64,000 bases of DNA from an uncultured Acidimicrobiales bacterium (GTDB lineage: Bacteria; Actinomycetota; Acidimicrobiia; Acidimicrobiales; SZUA-35), in NCBI GenBank assembly GCA_937922805.1, contig CALAJV010000010.1, positions 310,001-374,000 on the forward strand. The letters are read 5' to 3'. Made by a program: the position numbers and the translations under genes. Below the pieces are notes generated by a model. It saw only the letters and a program-made list of their open reading frames with translations, made no database searches and had not been told where the DNA came from. Below are positions 1 through 9,470 of the stretch, piece by piece (positions within the stretch are counted from its first letter, which is position 1; every line of letters begins with the position of its first letter).

Positions 1-1158
1 CGAAAGGCGGCGGCCAAGGCCGCAAAGCATCGGTCGGAGGCCCCAGCTGCGAGCGGAGTGACAGCCAAAACAGTCGACCTGACCGAAGACGCTGGGTTTG
101 ACACCGGCCGGGATCAGTTTGATGAGATACTCGACGATCTTGGCATCGAGCCGGTTTCTGAATCGGGCTCCGATCCGGACTCTGACATAACCACCGAGCT
201 CGACACCGTCACCACGAGCGATGGCGAGATCAAAACTCCGAAGATTCGAGCGAACCAAGCCATGACAATGGTTGATGGGTTCACGACAATCGACCTTGCC
301 GACGAGACTATTGAGCTTCGTCGAACAGACGAGCAAGACTCGCTGGTCGTTGATGATGGTTCGACCGGCGAAGTGCAGCATTCTGTAATTGTTAGCGAAC
401 CAGAATCGCCAGATCTGATCATCACAACGGTGACTGCCCGGTCGGCCACAAGCCTTTTGGAGGGAAACCGGGGTGATATCGATCTAGACGAGCCAGCGCC
501 AGGCAAGGCTCCGGCGGTGTTTTCAGCTCGTGACGTCGCCCTCGCCCGGTCGGGCGCCGACTTCCGGCGGCAGCTTCGCCGGGCGCTCAACGACGACCAG
601 AGCGACGTATTAGATCGCCTCCGAGCGGGCCGTCGCTCGATAGAGACGTCCGAACTGCCAGCATTCGGTGATCAGATCGACCGATACTTGACGCCGTTGC
701 GCCGGAGTCTCGGTGAAGTAGCACAAGCCGGTGTCGCAGCCGGCGATCACAGCGACCTCACCCCGAGGGCCCTCGACAATCTAGTTCGGCAGCTAGCGAA
801 GTTCATCGTTGACCAGGTTCGAATTCCGACTATCGAGGCGGTCAGGTTGGCCGAGGATGACGACAGGGAAAAGATCCTTGAACCTATCCGGGCCGTTTAT
901 CGAGATTTTCGAAATGGCGCTCTCCCGGGACTAGCTGAAGATGCACTGTATGAGGCGTTTGCCATTGGGCTATACGACTCGATTGAACCGGCGGAGCGAT
1001 TGGCCTGGCTAATCGATCCCCGAACCGACCCTGATCCAGTTTGTGAGATCAATGCGGCGACCACCGAGGTCGTCAAAGGCTCAGTATTCCCGAGCGGTCA
1101 TGCTCGTCCGTTGGCGATGCCCGGATGTCGTTGCCTTGTTGTTTCGGCCGACTTCTAA
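1..1158 (+). CDS. Partial protein ending in a MuF-like cysteine motif (5' end outside window)
   Basis: The frame is open from the first base, so the true start lies upstream; a GTG at 58 is possible but unsupported. About the first 110 visible residues are acidic and low in complexity. They are followed by a charged helical region containing LRRALNDDQSDVLDRLR. The last 50 residues hold one Cys in DPVCEIN, then FPSGHARP, then PGCRCLVV. That spacing of one Cys, a short loop with His, and a CRC pair resembles the end of phage Mu gpF-type head-morphogenesis domains, but no other phage gene is near. It lies 67 bp upstream of the UPF0182 gene on the same strand and may share its transcript. I cannot assign a function; a structural or cell-envelope role would be a guess. 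Confidence 0.75.
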   Translation, partial: RKAAAKAAKHRSEAPAASGVTAKTVDLTEDAGFDTGRDQFDEILDDLGIEPVSESGSDPDSDITTELDTVTTSDGEIKTPKIRANQAMTMVDGFTTIDLADETIELRRTDEQDSLVVDDGSTGEVQHSVIVSEPESPDLIITTVTARSATSLLEGNRGDIDLDEPAPGKAPAVFSARDVALARSGADFRRQLRRALNDDQSDVLDRLRAGRRSIETSELPAFGDQIDRYLTPLRRSLGEVAQAGVAAGDHSDLTPRALDNLVRQLAKFIVDQVRIPTIEAVRLAEDDDREKILEPIRAVYRDFRNGALPGLAEDALYEAFAIGLYDSIEPAERLAWLIDPRTDPDPVCEINAATTEVVKGSVFPSGHARPLAMPGCRCLVVSADF

Positions 1159-1225
1159 CACGAATCCTTCGAAATTTCCGTTCCTGCACGGATCTAAGGG
1201 CTGAACAACGGTACGCTCAGCGCAA

Positions 1226-4210
1226 GTGCGTACTATTAGCGATCGACCCAAAGCTTCTCGCTTCCGTACCCCGCTTCTTCTAGCAGCGGGTCTAGCGTTG
1301 GTGCTTTTTTTGTCGGCGAACGGCGTCGCCGCGTTCTATACCGATTGGCTTTGGTTCGACAGCCTTGGTCAACAGTCGGTCTGGTCGACAATACGCCTGA
1401 CCCAAATCTTTCTAGTCGCTGTCTTTTCTGCCATCTTGTTCGCGGTGCTGTGGGGCAACCTGATTCTGGCTGATCGACTCAAGCCAGTCCTACGAACGAG
1501 GTCGGCAGAAGACGACCTGGTTGAACGCTATAACGATTTAGTCGGCGACCATGCCGGTAAGTTGCGCTTCGGCGTTGCCGCAATCTTTGGCTTGGTCTCA
1601 GGCGCTAATACGTCATCGCAATGGAAAAACTGGCTCCTGTTCAGGTCTGGCGGAAGTTTTGATTGGTCAGATCCGCTGTTTGGCCGTGATGCCGGGTTCT
1701 ACGTCTTCCGACTCCCGTTTTGGAGTTTCGTAGTCGACTGGCTTTTCGCTACATCGGTACTGACCGTCATCGTGATGCTGTTTGCGCACTACCTCAACGG
1801 TGGAATTCGAGCGTCGTCGCCCGATGAAAAGGTTTCGTCTGGCGTCAAGATGCATTTGTCGATCTTGCTCGCGGTTCTAGCAGTCCTTCGGGCCGTCGGA
1901 TATTGGCTGGACCGATTCCATCTTCTGACGTCCCAGCGAGGAGCGTACGACGGGGCTTTAACCACCGATGTCAATATCCAGCTTCCTGCGCTCAACTTGC
2001 TCACGCTAATCTCGCTCTTTTGTGCCGCGTTGTTCGTCGCCAACATCCGTAGAACTGGTTGGGGTCTCCCGATGGTCGCCCTCGGCATATGGTTGGTGGC
2101 GAATATCGTTGTCGGAGGAATCTTCCCAGCTGCCTATCAGCGCTTACGGGTCCAGAACGTGCAGTCTCAAAGAGAGGCTGAGTTCGTTGCTCACAATATT
2201 GCCGCGACAAAGTTCGCTTACGGGCTCGACGAAGACGCGTTGACCGAATTCCGAATTGACTACGAAGAAGGCATCTCCCGGGACGACTTGTCGGTGTACG
2301 AAGATCTAATCTTCAATATTCCAGTTGTTGATCCCGACTTGGCCAGCGATGAAGTCAATCGGGACGAAGCCGAGCGAGGTACGTTTGAGTTCGCCAGCGA
2401 GCTAGATGTTGACCGCTACGAGATTGATGGTCAGACAAGGCCGGTAGTGGTTTCTCCTCGCCGTTTAGATTTCACTTCCTTGGCCAACAAGTGGGAAGAC
2501 CAGCACATCATTTTCACTCACGGTTACGGCGCAGTAATGGCGGCTAGCTACGACACTGGCGAGGCCGACCCAGATACTGCGTCTCGCCGGTTGAACTACT
2601 TGGTTGAAGGTCTTGAGAATCCGGCCATTGCCCCTGGGGTGGCCCCTGGACTTGCTGAACCCCGTACCTACTTCGGTGAAAGTTTCAATGACTATGCCGT
2701 AGTCGGGGCCACGAGACAAGAAGTTGATTTTCAGCGGAATGACAATACTCAGCAGCTGACCAGCTATGACGGGGCAGCGGGTGTTCCGATCGGTTCGGTC
2801 CTGCGTCGACTGGCGTTCTCGCTTCGATTCAGCGAACTAGATCTGCTTATTTCGCGCAGCATCTCAGACGAATCGAAAATCCTCTATCACCGAAACGTAA
2901 GAGATCGGGTGCAGGAGCTGGCTCCATTCCTCACATTCGACAACAACCCCTATCCAGTATTGCGAGAAGACGGAATCACTTGGATCTTGAGCGGCTACGC
3001 CACTAGTAGCGAATTCCCCTACGCTCAATCCTCGCCTAGTCCGCTCGGAAACTTTGGCCCGATCGACTTCAATTACGTACGCGATTCGGTGAAGGCCACT
3101 GTCGATGCATACTCGGGAGAAGTTACTCTCTACGTCATCGATGAGGACGATCCGGTAATAGCGGCGTGGCGTCAATCGTTTCCGACGTTGTTCGCTGATG
3201 TTGGCGACATGCCTGCCGACATCGAAGCTCACCTTAAGTACCCCGAAGATATCTTCAATGTCCAATCCGAAGTTTGGTCCACGTACCAAGAGGAAGACCC
3301 GACTCAATTCATTGAAGGCACCTTGGCTTGGTCGGTCGCTACGCAGCCACCGCTTCGGGCAAATCTTGGCGTCGATGGCGAAAGCTCAGTTTCAGATCCG
3401 ATGCCGTCGCAATATTTGATGGCCCGGCTGCCCGATAGCGATGAAACTGAGTTTGTTCTGCAACGAGTCTTTGTGCCCGGTGACAGCAAAGGGGGCGAGG
3501 ATGCGCGTCCGACGATTACAGGCATCTTGATGGCCCGTTCTGATCCTGGAAAATATGGTGAGCTGGTTCTTCTAGAGCGAAACAGTGGGGAAGTGTCGGC
3601 GCCTTCTCGAATTGACAATGACATCAGGAAGAACGGTGAAGTAACGGAGTTCATCGGTCGGAAAGAGATCGCCAAAGACAATGTTCTCTTCGGCGAGATG
3701 AGCACCGTCATGGTCGAGAACACCGTGCTATTTGTCCGGCCCATCTATGTCGAATCCAGTAGCGGTAACTCGATTCCTGAACTGCAGCGAATCGTCGCTG
3801 CGACTGGCGTAACGCTCGGGAGCGTCGAGCAAGGAAATCAGCAAACGACTACACGAATTTCGATGGGCCGAACCTTAGAAGAGGCTATCGATGGGGTTCT
3901 GGGCGCCGCTCCGCTTGACCTGGACAGCAGCGGATACGACCCGACCGGAAAATCGGTGAACGAGATGCTCGGCGATGCCGATGCGCTAGTTGCCGCGGCC
4001 GCGATCAACCCAGACGAAGAAGAAGCTGGGCAGCAGCTTCAGCGGGCGCAGGCAGCTCTTCAAGCGGCCAAGGAAGCGCTGACCGGCTCAGCTGAGCCGC
4101 AGGCACCAGTCGACGCTGCTCCCGCCACCGTCGATGGCACCGAAAACGGTGCTGAGGACGGAACCGACGTCGGGGCCGATGAAGACCAGCCAGCAGAAGA
4201 CGACGCCTAA
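1226..4210 (+). CDS. UPF0182 family large membrane protein
   Basis: A 994-residue protein of the UPF0182 (COG1615) family, which is widespread in actinobacteria and has no settled function. About seven hydrophobic helices fill the first 310 residues, starting with a helix at residues 15-40 followed by FYTDWLWFDSLG, a family hallmark. The next 600 residues form a large domain predicted to lie outside the membrane (TFEFASELDVDRYEIDG, SPLGNFGPIDFNYVRD). The C-terminal 90 residues are an Ala/Glu/Asp-rich tail with QQLQRAQAALQAAKEAL, as in relatives. The start is GTG at 1226; no better start fits before the first helix. Length is normal for the family. The gene is complete and shows no sign of transfer. 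Confidence 0.9.
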   Translation: MRTISDRPKASRFRTPLLLAAGLALVLFLSANGVAAFYTDWLWFDSLGQQSVWSTIRLTQIFLVAVFSAILFAVLWGNLILADRLKPVLRTRSAEDDLVERYNDLVGDHAGKLRFGVAAIFGLVSGANTSSQWKNWLLFRSGGSFDWSDPLFGRDAGFYVFRLPFWSFVVDWLFATSVLTVIVMLFAHYLNGGIRASSPDEKVSSGVKMHLSILLAVLAVLRAVGYWLDRFHLLTSQRGAYDGALTTDVNIQLPALNLLTLISLFCAALFVANIRRTGWGLPMVALGIWLVANIVVGGIFPAAYQRLRVQNVQSQREAEFVAHNIAATKFAYGLDEDALTEFRIDYEEGISRDDLSVYEDLIFNIPVVDPDLASDEVNRDEAERGTFEFASELDVDRYEIDGQTRPVVVSPRRLDFTSLANKWEDQHIIFTHGYGAVMAASYDTGEADPDTASRRLNYLVEGLENPAIAPGVAPGLAEPRTYFGESFNDYAVVGATRQEVDFQRNDNTQQLTSYDGAAGVPIGSVLRRLAFSLRFSELDLLISRSISDESKILYHRNVRDRVQELAPFLTFDNNPYPVLREDGITWILSGYATSSEFPYAQSSPSPLGNFGPIDFNYVRDSVKATVDAYSGEVTLYVIDEDDPVIAAWRQSFPTLFADVGDMPADIEAHLKYPEDIFNVQSEVWSTYQEEDPTQFIEGTLAWSVATQPPLRANLGVDGESSVSDPMPSQYLMARLPDSDETEFVLQRVFVPGDSKGGEDARPTITGILMARSDPGKYGELVLLERNSGEVSAPSRIDNDIRKNGEVTEFIGRKEIAKDNVLFGEMSTVMVENTVLFVRPIYVESSSGNSIPELQRIVAATGVTLGSVEQGNQQTTTRISMGRTLEEAIDGVLGAAPLDLDSSGYDPTGKSVNEMLGDADALVAAAAINPDEEEAGQQLQRAQAALQAAKEALTGSAEPQAPVDAAPATVDGTENGAEDGTDVGADEDQPAEDDA

Positions 4211-4449
4211 AAAGAGAAATCCGACTGGATGAACGCATTCCGCCGCGAAGCGCTCACCACAGCCGGACTTCGTGCCTCTTATGGTAGCCGTTACATAGCT
4301 CGGTGTGGAGTCGGTGTGGGCTATTCTTTGGCGATTTTCGGCTGATTTTGTATTGATTGTGGTCTAATTAACACCAATTTTGCGTAGTACTATCATTTCT
4401 AGAGCCGAAACTGGCTTTAGTGACGAGCCAAGAACGAAGGATCAGGCCC

Positions 4450-5088
4450 ATGTTTAGACGAGTGAATCCTGCCGACCTGAAGGTTCCGACCGCGCAAGAG
4501 GCGCTACCGGGCCGAGCCGAATCGGTTTCTGTCCCGGCCGCCCATTTCGTTAACGGTAATTCGTTGGTGGCTCCGTTTCCCGAGGGGACTGAACAAATCT
4601 TGCTTGGCATGGGTTGTTTCTGGGGAGTTGAGCGATTTTTCTGGCAGCTTGACGGGGTTTACACCACTGCTGCGATTTATGCCGGTGGGACGACGCCAAA
4701 TCCGACCTATGAAGAGACTTGCACCGGTATGACCGGCCATACCGAAGCCGTGCTGGTTGTGTATTTCCCAGATCAAGTATCGGTTGATGATTTGATGAGG
4801 GTGTTCTGGGAAAACCATGATCCAACCCAACTCATGGGGCAGGGCAACGACATCGGCACCCAGTACCGATCAGCGATTTACACCTATAGCGATGAGCAAC
4901 GAGAAGCGGTTGAGGCTAGCTTGTCTCGCTATCAGGCCCTTCTAACCAACGGCGGGTTCGGAGCGATAACCACCGAAGTGGCTCCGGCGGCCCAGTTCTA
5001 CTACGCCGAGGAATATCACCAGCAGTACTTGGCCAAAAACCCTGGTGGCTATTGCAACCATGGTTTTTGTCAGGTCGGTTACGCCTGA
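4450..5088 (+). CDS. msrA: Peptide methionine sulfoxide reductase A
   Basis: Reduces the S-epimer of methionine sulfoxide in proteins and free methionine, a repair step after oxidative damage in the cytoplasm. The GCFWG motif carries the nucleophilic Cys56. The resolving pair Cys202 and Cys207 sits in GGYCNHGFC at the C-terminus, giving the three-cysteine relay of the E. coli type. The ATG at 4450 is preferred over a GTG at 4420 because AAGGA lies 9 nt before it. The N-terminal 40 residues before the core are longer than in minimal MsrA but typical of the long form. A 239-bp AT-rich gap precedes the gene and probably holds its promoter. The BTAD-type regulator follows after 40 bp and may be co-transcribed. 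Confidence 0.95.
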   Translation: MFRRVNPADLKVPTAQEALPGRAESVSVPAAHFVNGNSLVAPFPEGTEQILLGMGCFWGVERFFWQLDGVYTTAAIYAGGTTPNPTYEETCTGMTGHTEAVLVVYFPDQVSVDDLMRVFWENHDPTQLMGQGNDIGTQYRSAIYTYSDEQREAVEASLSRYQALLTNGGFGAITTEVAPAAQFYYAEEYHQQYLAKNPGGYCNHGFCQVGYA

Positions 5089-5128
5089 GGGCTCGAACCG
5101 CGAGCACAATCGGACTAACGTTGACTGT

Positions 5129-8100
5129 GTGAGTCGGCGATCGGTTCAGATTGAACTACTTGGTGGTTTTTCGCTTGGATCTGGCGCGCAAACAATATCG
5201 TCGTTGCCGCGGACAACGACCTCGCTGTTGTCGTATCTGGTCGTTCATCGAAGCCGAGCTCAAACGCGAGACCTGTTAGCAGGTCGCTTCTGGTCGGATC
5301 TGCCGGACGACAAGGCTCGGAAGCGTTTAAGCAACGCTCTATGGCAGATGCGCAAAGCCTTAGCCGACGCCGATCTTTCAGACTTTGTTGTTGCCTCGGC
5401 TGGCTCAGTGAAAATTAGTTCTGAATTCGATGTTGATGTCGACTCGGAGCGGTTCGAGCAGGAGTTGGACCGTATCGAAGAAGTCGTCCGTCGTGGTCGA
5501 AACATTGGTATCGCTGACGATCTTTCCGAGGTGCTCGAACAGTTTCCAGGCGAGTTTCTGGAAGGCTTCTACGACGACTGGATCGATGATGAACGATCGA
5601 GAGTGGCAGATCGGTATGAGTCCGGGCTGCAACAGCTAGCTCGCTTATATAAAGCCCGAACAGACTACGAATCGGCTCTGAGAGCGCTGCGGCTTCTTCT
5701 GGCCCATGACCCGCTAAAAGAAGAGAATCATCGAGAGGTGATGCGCACGTGTGCCATGCTCGGCGATGGCGCCAGCGCCGAGCGTTACTACGAGAACTGC
5801 CGCAAGATCCTCTGGAATGAGCTAAAGGTAGAACCCTCGGAAGAAACGAAGATCCTGATCGAACGAATCAGAGCCGATGCCCTAACGGTGACCCATTTCG
5901 AAGATGAGGGTCTATCTGAGCTCAACGTTCCCATGGTCGGTCGGGCTAAAGAGCGGTCGGTACTGCTTAGCCGAGCCGATGATCTCAATGCTGGAGCTGG
6001 GGGATTGATTCTGGTCGAAGGCGATGCCGGCATCGGGAAATCACGTCTGATCGAGGACTTTATCGAAGGGGCCGAGTGGCGGCGGTTGCGGGTACTGCGA
6101 GCAGGTCACTCCCATCTGAGTCCCATGCAACCTTACGACGGGCTAAAACAGGCTCTGACTCCAGCAACAATCGGACTTCGCGCTGAGCATTTGGTCGAGA
6201 TTCTCGATCCGGTCTGGATCCAGCAGGTAGCGCCAGTGCTCCCCGAGCTGGCAAATTTTGGTGACGGTCACAATCCGGTTTCGGCCCTGAAGCCGTCGGA
6301 AGAGTTGAGTCGAATGAGTGAAGCTTTGGCTCGGGTGGTCTTGGCTCAGGGCGCTCTTGGCCCGACTGTGATTGTGTTGGAAGACGTTCACTGGTGTGAT
6401 CAAGATTCGTTTGATGTCTTCCGACATTTAGGCGCTCGGCTTGCTCAAACCCCGGTTTTGGTCGTGCTGACCTATCGGAGGTTCGAGGCTGAGCAGTCAG
6501 AGCACGTGTGGTCAAGTTTGTCGAAACTTGATACCCAGCCGTACAGCTCTCGGATAATGCTGCAGCCGCTGAACCTTTATGAACTCCAAGACCTCGTAAG
6601 TGGGCTCCATGGTCCTGGAGATCTCACCGTCGCTGCGGCTAGCCAACTGCTTGAGAAAACAGAAGGAAATCCGCTGTTCGCGTTGGAGTCGTTCCGCTCA
6701 TCAGTATCGCGAGCTGCTTCGGAGTCAATACCCACTTCGCTAGAGGCGGCGCTCGCTCAGAGACTAAGGGCGCTAGATCCGATTGTCGCCAAGGTTGTTC
6801 AGACCGCGTCAGTTCTGTCTGGCCCATTTAGTGTCGCTATGTTGGCCGAAATCGTTTCGTTATCGAGGGCCGAAGTTCTCGAAGCGCTCTCTAATGCGAT
6901 ACAGGCCGGTTTCGTTTCTGATCTTGAGAACGGTCGTTTCGAGTTTTCGCATAGCCATAGTCAGCAATTGGTTTACGAGGGTCTGTCAGACGAAAAGCGG
7001 CTACAGATCCACGGAAAAATCTACGATTGGATGGAGGGTGAACCAGACGCCGGGGTTGAACAGTTGGCGTTTCACGCCTGTCTGGCCGACCGGTGGGACA
7101 AAGGCTACATCTGGCATGTTGAGGCCGCTGATCGAGCGCTAGAAATGAATGCGTTCCGAACTGCGGCTGAGAATTTCGCCAAGGCTGACTATTCGGCAGG
7201 GGAAGCTGGGTTTAGTCTTGTTGACATCGCCCCTGTGCTGTTGCGCTATGAAATGGCGCTGGACGTGTTGGGGGAGCGATCGGAACAAGAGTTAGTTATC
7301 AAACGCTTGACCGGTGAACCAATTGCGCTGGATGTCGAACTTCAGTTAGCGGAGCGACATTGCTGGTATCTAGCGAACACCGACGAGCCGGCTGAAGCCA
7401 TCCGTCTTGCTCTTTCATCGGCTGAACGGGCGGCCGATAACGGGTTATCACCCTTCTCGTTTTTAACGATCGCAGGAACTGCCCTTATTTGGTCAGGTGA
7501 CGCCGAAGGCGCGATCAAGCCGTTGACCGATGTTGTTTCGCAATGCGAGAGCGTTCAAGATCGACTGGCCGCCGAAACAATGTTGGGCAAAGCCTACGCT
7601 GATCTGTTTCAGTTAGAGCCGGCCGCAATGCACCTTGCGAATGCACTCGAGACCGCACGTGAGCTTGGTGATGTTCGGGCACAGGTCGAAACCCTCGGCC
7701 ATCAAGCAGTGTTGGACTGGCATAACGGATCGTACCGCCAGGCCGAAAGTACGCTGCTGGAAGGTTTGGAGTTAAGCGACTCAATCGGCTATCGCCACGG
7801 GGAGGGACTCAACCTCGTCAACCTAGCGACGTTGAACGGAACCCTAGGTCGAGGCGGTCGGGCTCTCAATTTCTTCGATCGAGCGACCGAGGTATTCAGC
7901 GCTCACGGCAACCGTCGAGGTGAGGCTATCGTGCAGGTCAATTTGGCTGAGCTTCACCATCTGTTGCTTGGTGATGATGACCACGCCTCAACGCTGGCAA
8001 CGTCAGCTGCAGTGTATTTCAGAAGTACCAACAACGTTCGGATCGAAACGCTTGCGTTGTGCACTATGTCGAGCATTGATGCTCGTAGAGGCCGACCAAG

Positions 8101-8917
8101 GCGGGCCCGACAGCGGATGAACCAAGTGTTGGAGCGAGCTGTCGAAGCCGAAGATGAAGTGAGCCAGCTGGAGATTCGGTTTGTCCTTGGCTTTATCGAC
8201 CTGGTCTCTGAGCGATACGAAGACGCAATCCAGCATTTGGAAGCGGCTTCGTACTTGGCCGAAAAACATCAGGTTGACTCGATTTTACCAATCGCGCTGG
8301 CTCGAAAGGCAAAGGCACTTATCGAAACCAATCAGCTAGCAGCTGCGGTTCGTTGCGCCGAGCGTGCGGCCAAGCTAAATATCTCAGGAAGCAGGCAGCC
8401 TCATGTGACTGCGTGGCTCTGTGGCCAGGTCTTCGAGCAGGCTGGCTCCTCGGCACTCGCTGCCGAACAGTTTGCGTTCAGTTATGAGCGTTTGGCCGTC
8501 AGCCTCGAAGGATTAAGCGGCGACGTGGCCAGGCGGGCTTGGTCGAGTGTTCCTGAGCATGTCGCCATCGAAATCGCTTATGAGTCGCGATACGAAAAGT
8601 CTAAAGAAGTAAGTCTTCCCCGTCTCAGCGCCGCATCAGGCAGACCGCTGCGCCCGCAAGACTATGTCACAATAAACTGGGTCATCTCCGAACCGGCCGA
8701 CTGGGCCGGTTCCAGTACCGCCGAGCGCCGACGGGCTCGCCTGACTCGTTTAGCGAAGTCTGCCATTGCCCAAGGCGCTGTGGCCAGAGTCTCAGACCTG
8801 GCTATGGAGCTAGGGGTGAGCGATCGAACCATCAAGCGAGACTTGGTGATTCTACGGACCGCCGGACACGAGGTGACCACGAGAAAAGGCGAACTTAGAG
8901 CCCAATCGAAAGAGTGA
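5129..8917 (+). CDS. Giant BTAD/SARP-ATPase-TPR transcriptional regulator with C-terminal DeoR-like helix-turn-helix
   Basis: A 1262-residue regulator. Residues 1-95 (VQIELLGGFSLG, then ALWQMRKAL) form the winged-helix DNA-binding domain of SARP regulators. Residues 95-255 are the bacterial transcriptional activation domain (DPLKEENHREVMRTCAMLGD). An AAA/STAND ATPase follows, with Walker A GDAGIGKS near residue 299 and Walker B VIVLEDVHW near residue 416. Helical TPR-like repeats fill about 650-1150. The last 80 residues end in VARVSDLAMELGVSDRTIKRDL, a DeoR/HTH_11-like element, so DNA-binding modules lie at both ends. GTG 5129 was chosen because the SARP fold starts at once and the gap to msrA is 40 bp; upstream in-frame starts would overlap msrA. 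The ligand and targets are unknown. Confidence 0.88.
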   Translation: MSRRSVQIELLGGFSLGSGAQTISSLPRTTTSLLSYLVVHRSRAQTRDLLAGRFWSDLPDDKARKRLSNALWQMRKALADADLSDFVVASAGSVKISSEFDVDVDSERFEQELDRIEEVVRRGRNIGIADDLSEVLEQFPGEFLEGFYDDWIDDERSRVADRYESGLQQLARLYKARTDYESALRALRLLLAHDPLKEENHREVMRTCAMLGDGASAERYYENCRKILWNELKVEPSEETKILIERIRADALTVTHFEDEGLSELNVPMVGRAKERSVLLSRADDLNAGAGGLILVEGDAGIGKSRLIEDFIEGAEWRRLRVLRAGHSHLSPMQPYDGLKQALTPATIGLRAEHLVEILDPVWIQQVAPVLPELANFGDGHNPVSALKPSEELSRMSEALARVVLAQGALGPTVIVLEDVHWCDQDSFDVFRHLGARLAQTPVLVVLTYRRFEAEQSEHVWSSLSKLDTQPYSSRIMLQPLNLYELQDLVSGLHGPGDLTVAAASQLLEKTEGNPLFALESFRSSVSRAASESIPTSLEAALAQRLRALDPIVAKVVQTASVLSGPFSVAMLAEIVSLSRAEVLEALSNAIQAGFVSDLENGRFEFSHSHSQQLVYEGLSDEKRLQIHGKIYDWMEGEPDAGVEQLAFHACLADRWDKGYIWHVEAADRALEMNAFRTAAENFAKADYSAGEAGFSLVDIAPVLLRYEMALDVLGERSEQELVIKRLTGEPIALDVELQLAERHCWYLANTDEPAEAIRLALSSAERAADNGLSPFSFLTIAGTALIWSGDAEGAIKPLTDVVSQCESVQDRLAAETMLGKAYADLFQLEPAAMHLANALETARELGDVRAQVETLGHQAVLDWHNGSYRQAESTLLEGLELSDSIGYRHGEGLNLVNLATLNGTLGRGGRALNFFDRATEVFSAHGNRRGEAIVQVNLAELHHLLLGDDDHASTLATSAAVYFRSTNNVRIETLALCTMSSIDARRGRPRRARQRMNQVLERAVEAEDEVSQLEIRFVLGFIDLVSERYEDAIQHLEAASYLAEKHQVDSILPIALARKAKALIETNQLAAAVRCAERAAKLNISGSRQPHVTAWLCGQVFEQAGSSALAAEQFAFSYERLAVSLEGLSGDVARRAWSSVPEHVAIEIAYESRYEKSKEVSLPRLSAASGRPLRPQDYVTINWVISEPADWAGSSTAERRRARLTRLAKSAIAQGAVARVSDLAMELGVSDRTIKRDLVILRTAGHEVTTRKGELRAQSKE

Positions 8918-9110
8918 GGACAAAAGCAAAGAATTCCCCGTCATTCAAAAGATAAGCAAAACGCCTGGTCAGAAGCCTTTTTTGGCTGTTGTCCCCATGG
9001 CTTGTCCCTCGAGTAGGCACTAGATGGAGAGACTTTCAAGATGCTGAAGGGAGACACTGCTTACAAGTTCCTCAACCAACAACAAAGAAACTACTGCTGG
9101 GAGTACTCTA

Positions 9111-9209
9111 ATGTCTCGTCGTCTGTTTGTCTTCATATCTGCAACATCTTTTGTCGGAGCCACCGCTATCGGTAGCGCTCTTGTCGCCGCTCCGGTTTGG
9201 ATGACCTGA
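9111..9209 (+). CDS. Possible 32-residue hydrophobic peptide
   Basis: An ATG at 9111 opens a short frame reading MSRRLFVFISATSFVGATAI and ending at TGA 9207-9209. GGGAG lies about 7 nt before the start. The peptide has an N-terminal Arg pair and one hydrophobic stretch, like a signal peptide or a single membrane helix. It sits alone upstream of a strong terminator, as a small regulatory or membrane peptide might. There is no family match I recognise, and an ORF this short can arise by chance. Confidence 0.3.
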   Translation: MSRRLFVFISATSFVGATAIGSALVAAPVWMT

Positions 9210-9309
9210 TCAAGATCTAAAAGAATAGGCCCGCTACTCGATCCACTTCCGCCGTGTTCGAAAGCTGGGCCTCTTCTCGTTGGCCTAACAGTCAACGAGG
9301 AGCCGCCTC

Positions 9310-9353
9310 GGGTGTGGTCGCCGCAGAAACCTAGCGCTGCGACGGCTACACCC
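9310..9353 (+). other. Long imperfect hairpin, possible structured RNA element
   Basis: A 17-nt arm (9310-9326, GGGTGTGGTCGCCGCAG) pairs with 9337-9353 (CTGCGACGGCTACACCC). There are 14 Watson-Crick pairs, two G-T pairs and one mismatch around a 10-nt loop. No T-run follows, so it is not itself a terminator. It lies 48 bp before the terminator at 9402 and may belong to the same untranslated transcript or to the tpx leader. Confidence 0.45.
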
Positions 9354-9401
9354 TAACGGCGTGCAGTTGCCAATGGTTTAGCCACGATTAGTAACAGCGA
9401 C

Positions 9402-9435
9402 ACGAATGCGCCCGAGTGGGCGTATTCGTCTTTTT
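9402..9435 (+). terminator. Strong intrinsic terminator or attenuator before tpx
   Basis: ACGAATGCGCCC (9402-9413) pairs with GGGCGTATTCGT (9418-9429) over 12 positions with one G-T pair and a GAGT loop, followed directly by CTTTTT. It ends rightward transcription 24 nt before the tpx ribosome site. It therefore either closes an upstream transcript or attenuates tpx. Confidence 0.85.
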
Positions 9436-9470
9436 GGGTAGGATCGCGTTCAACCCAAAGGAGCTCATCA

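Larger units (their letters stand above)
8918..9470. other. 553-bp gap with hairpins, a possible 32-codon ORF and a terminator
   Basis: No conventional gene is visible between the regulator and tpx. From left to right the gap holds a short hydrophobic ORF (9111-9209), a 7-bp hairpin (9276-9299, loop of 10), a long hairpin (9310-9353) and a strong intrinsic terminator (9402-9435). The last three lie in the 3' half and suggest that a structured transcript runs rightwards through here. I compared it by eye with tmRNA, RNase P RNA and SRP RNA and found none of their conserved cores. Confidence 0.6.

Noticed and set aside
4353..4393. msrA promoter built from TTGATT or TTAACA with TACTAT
   Set aside because: Spacers of about 29 or 14 bp are outside the usual range; the AT-rich gap probably has a promoter, but I cannot place it.
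8918..9470. tmRNA, RNase P RNA or SRP RNA in the gap before tpx
   Set aside because: None of their conserved core sequences is seen, and the hairpin arrangement does not fit.
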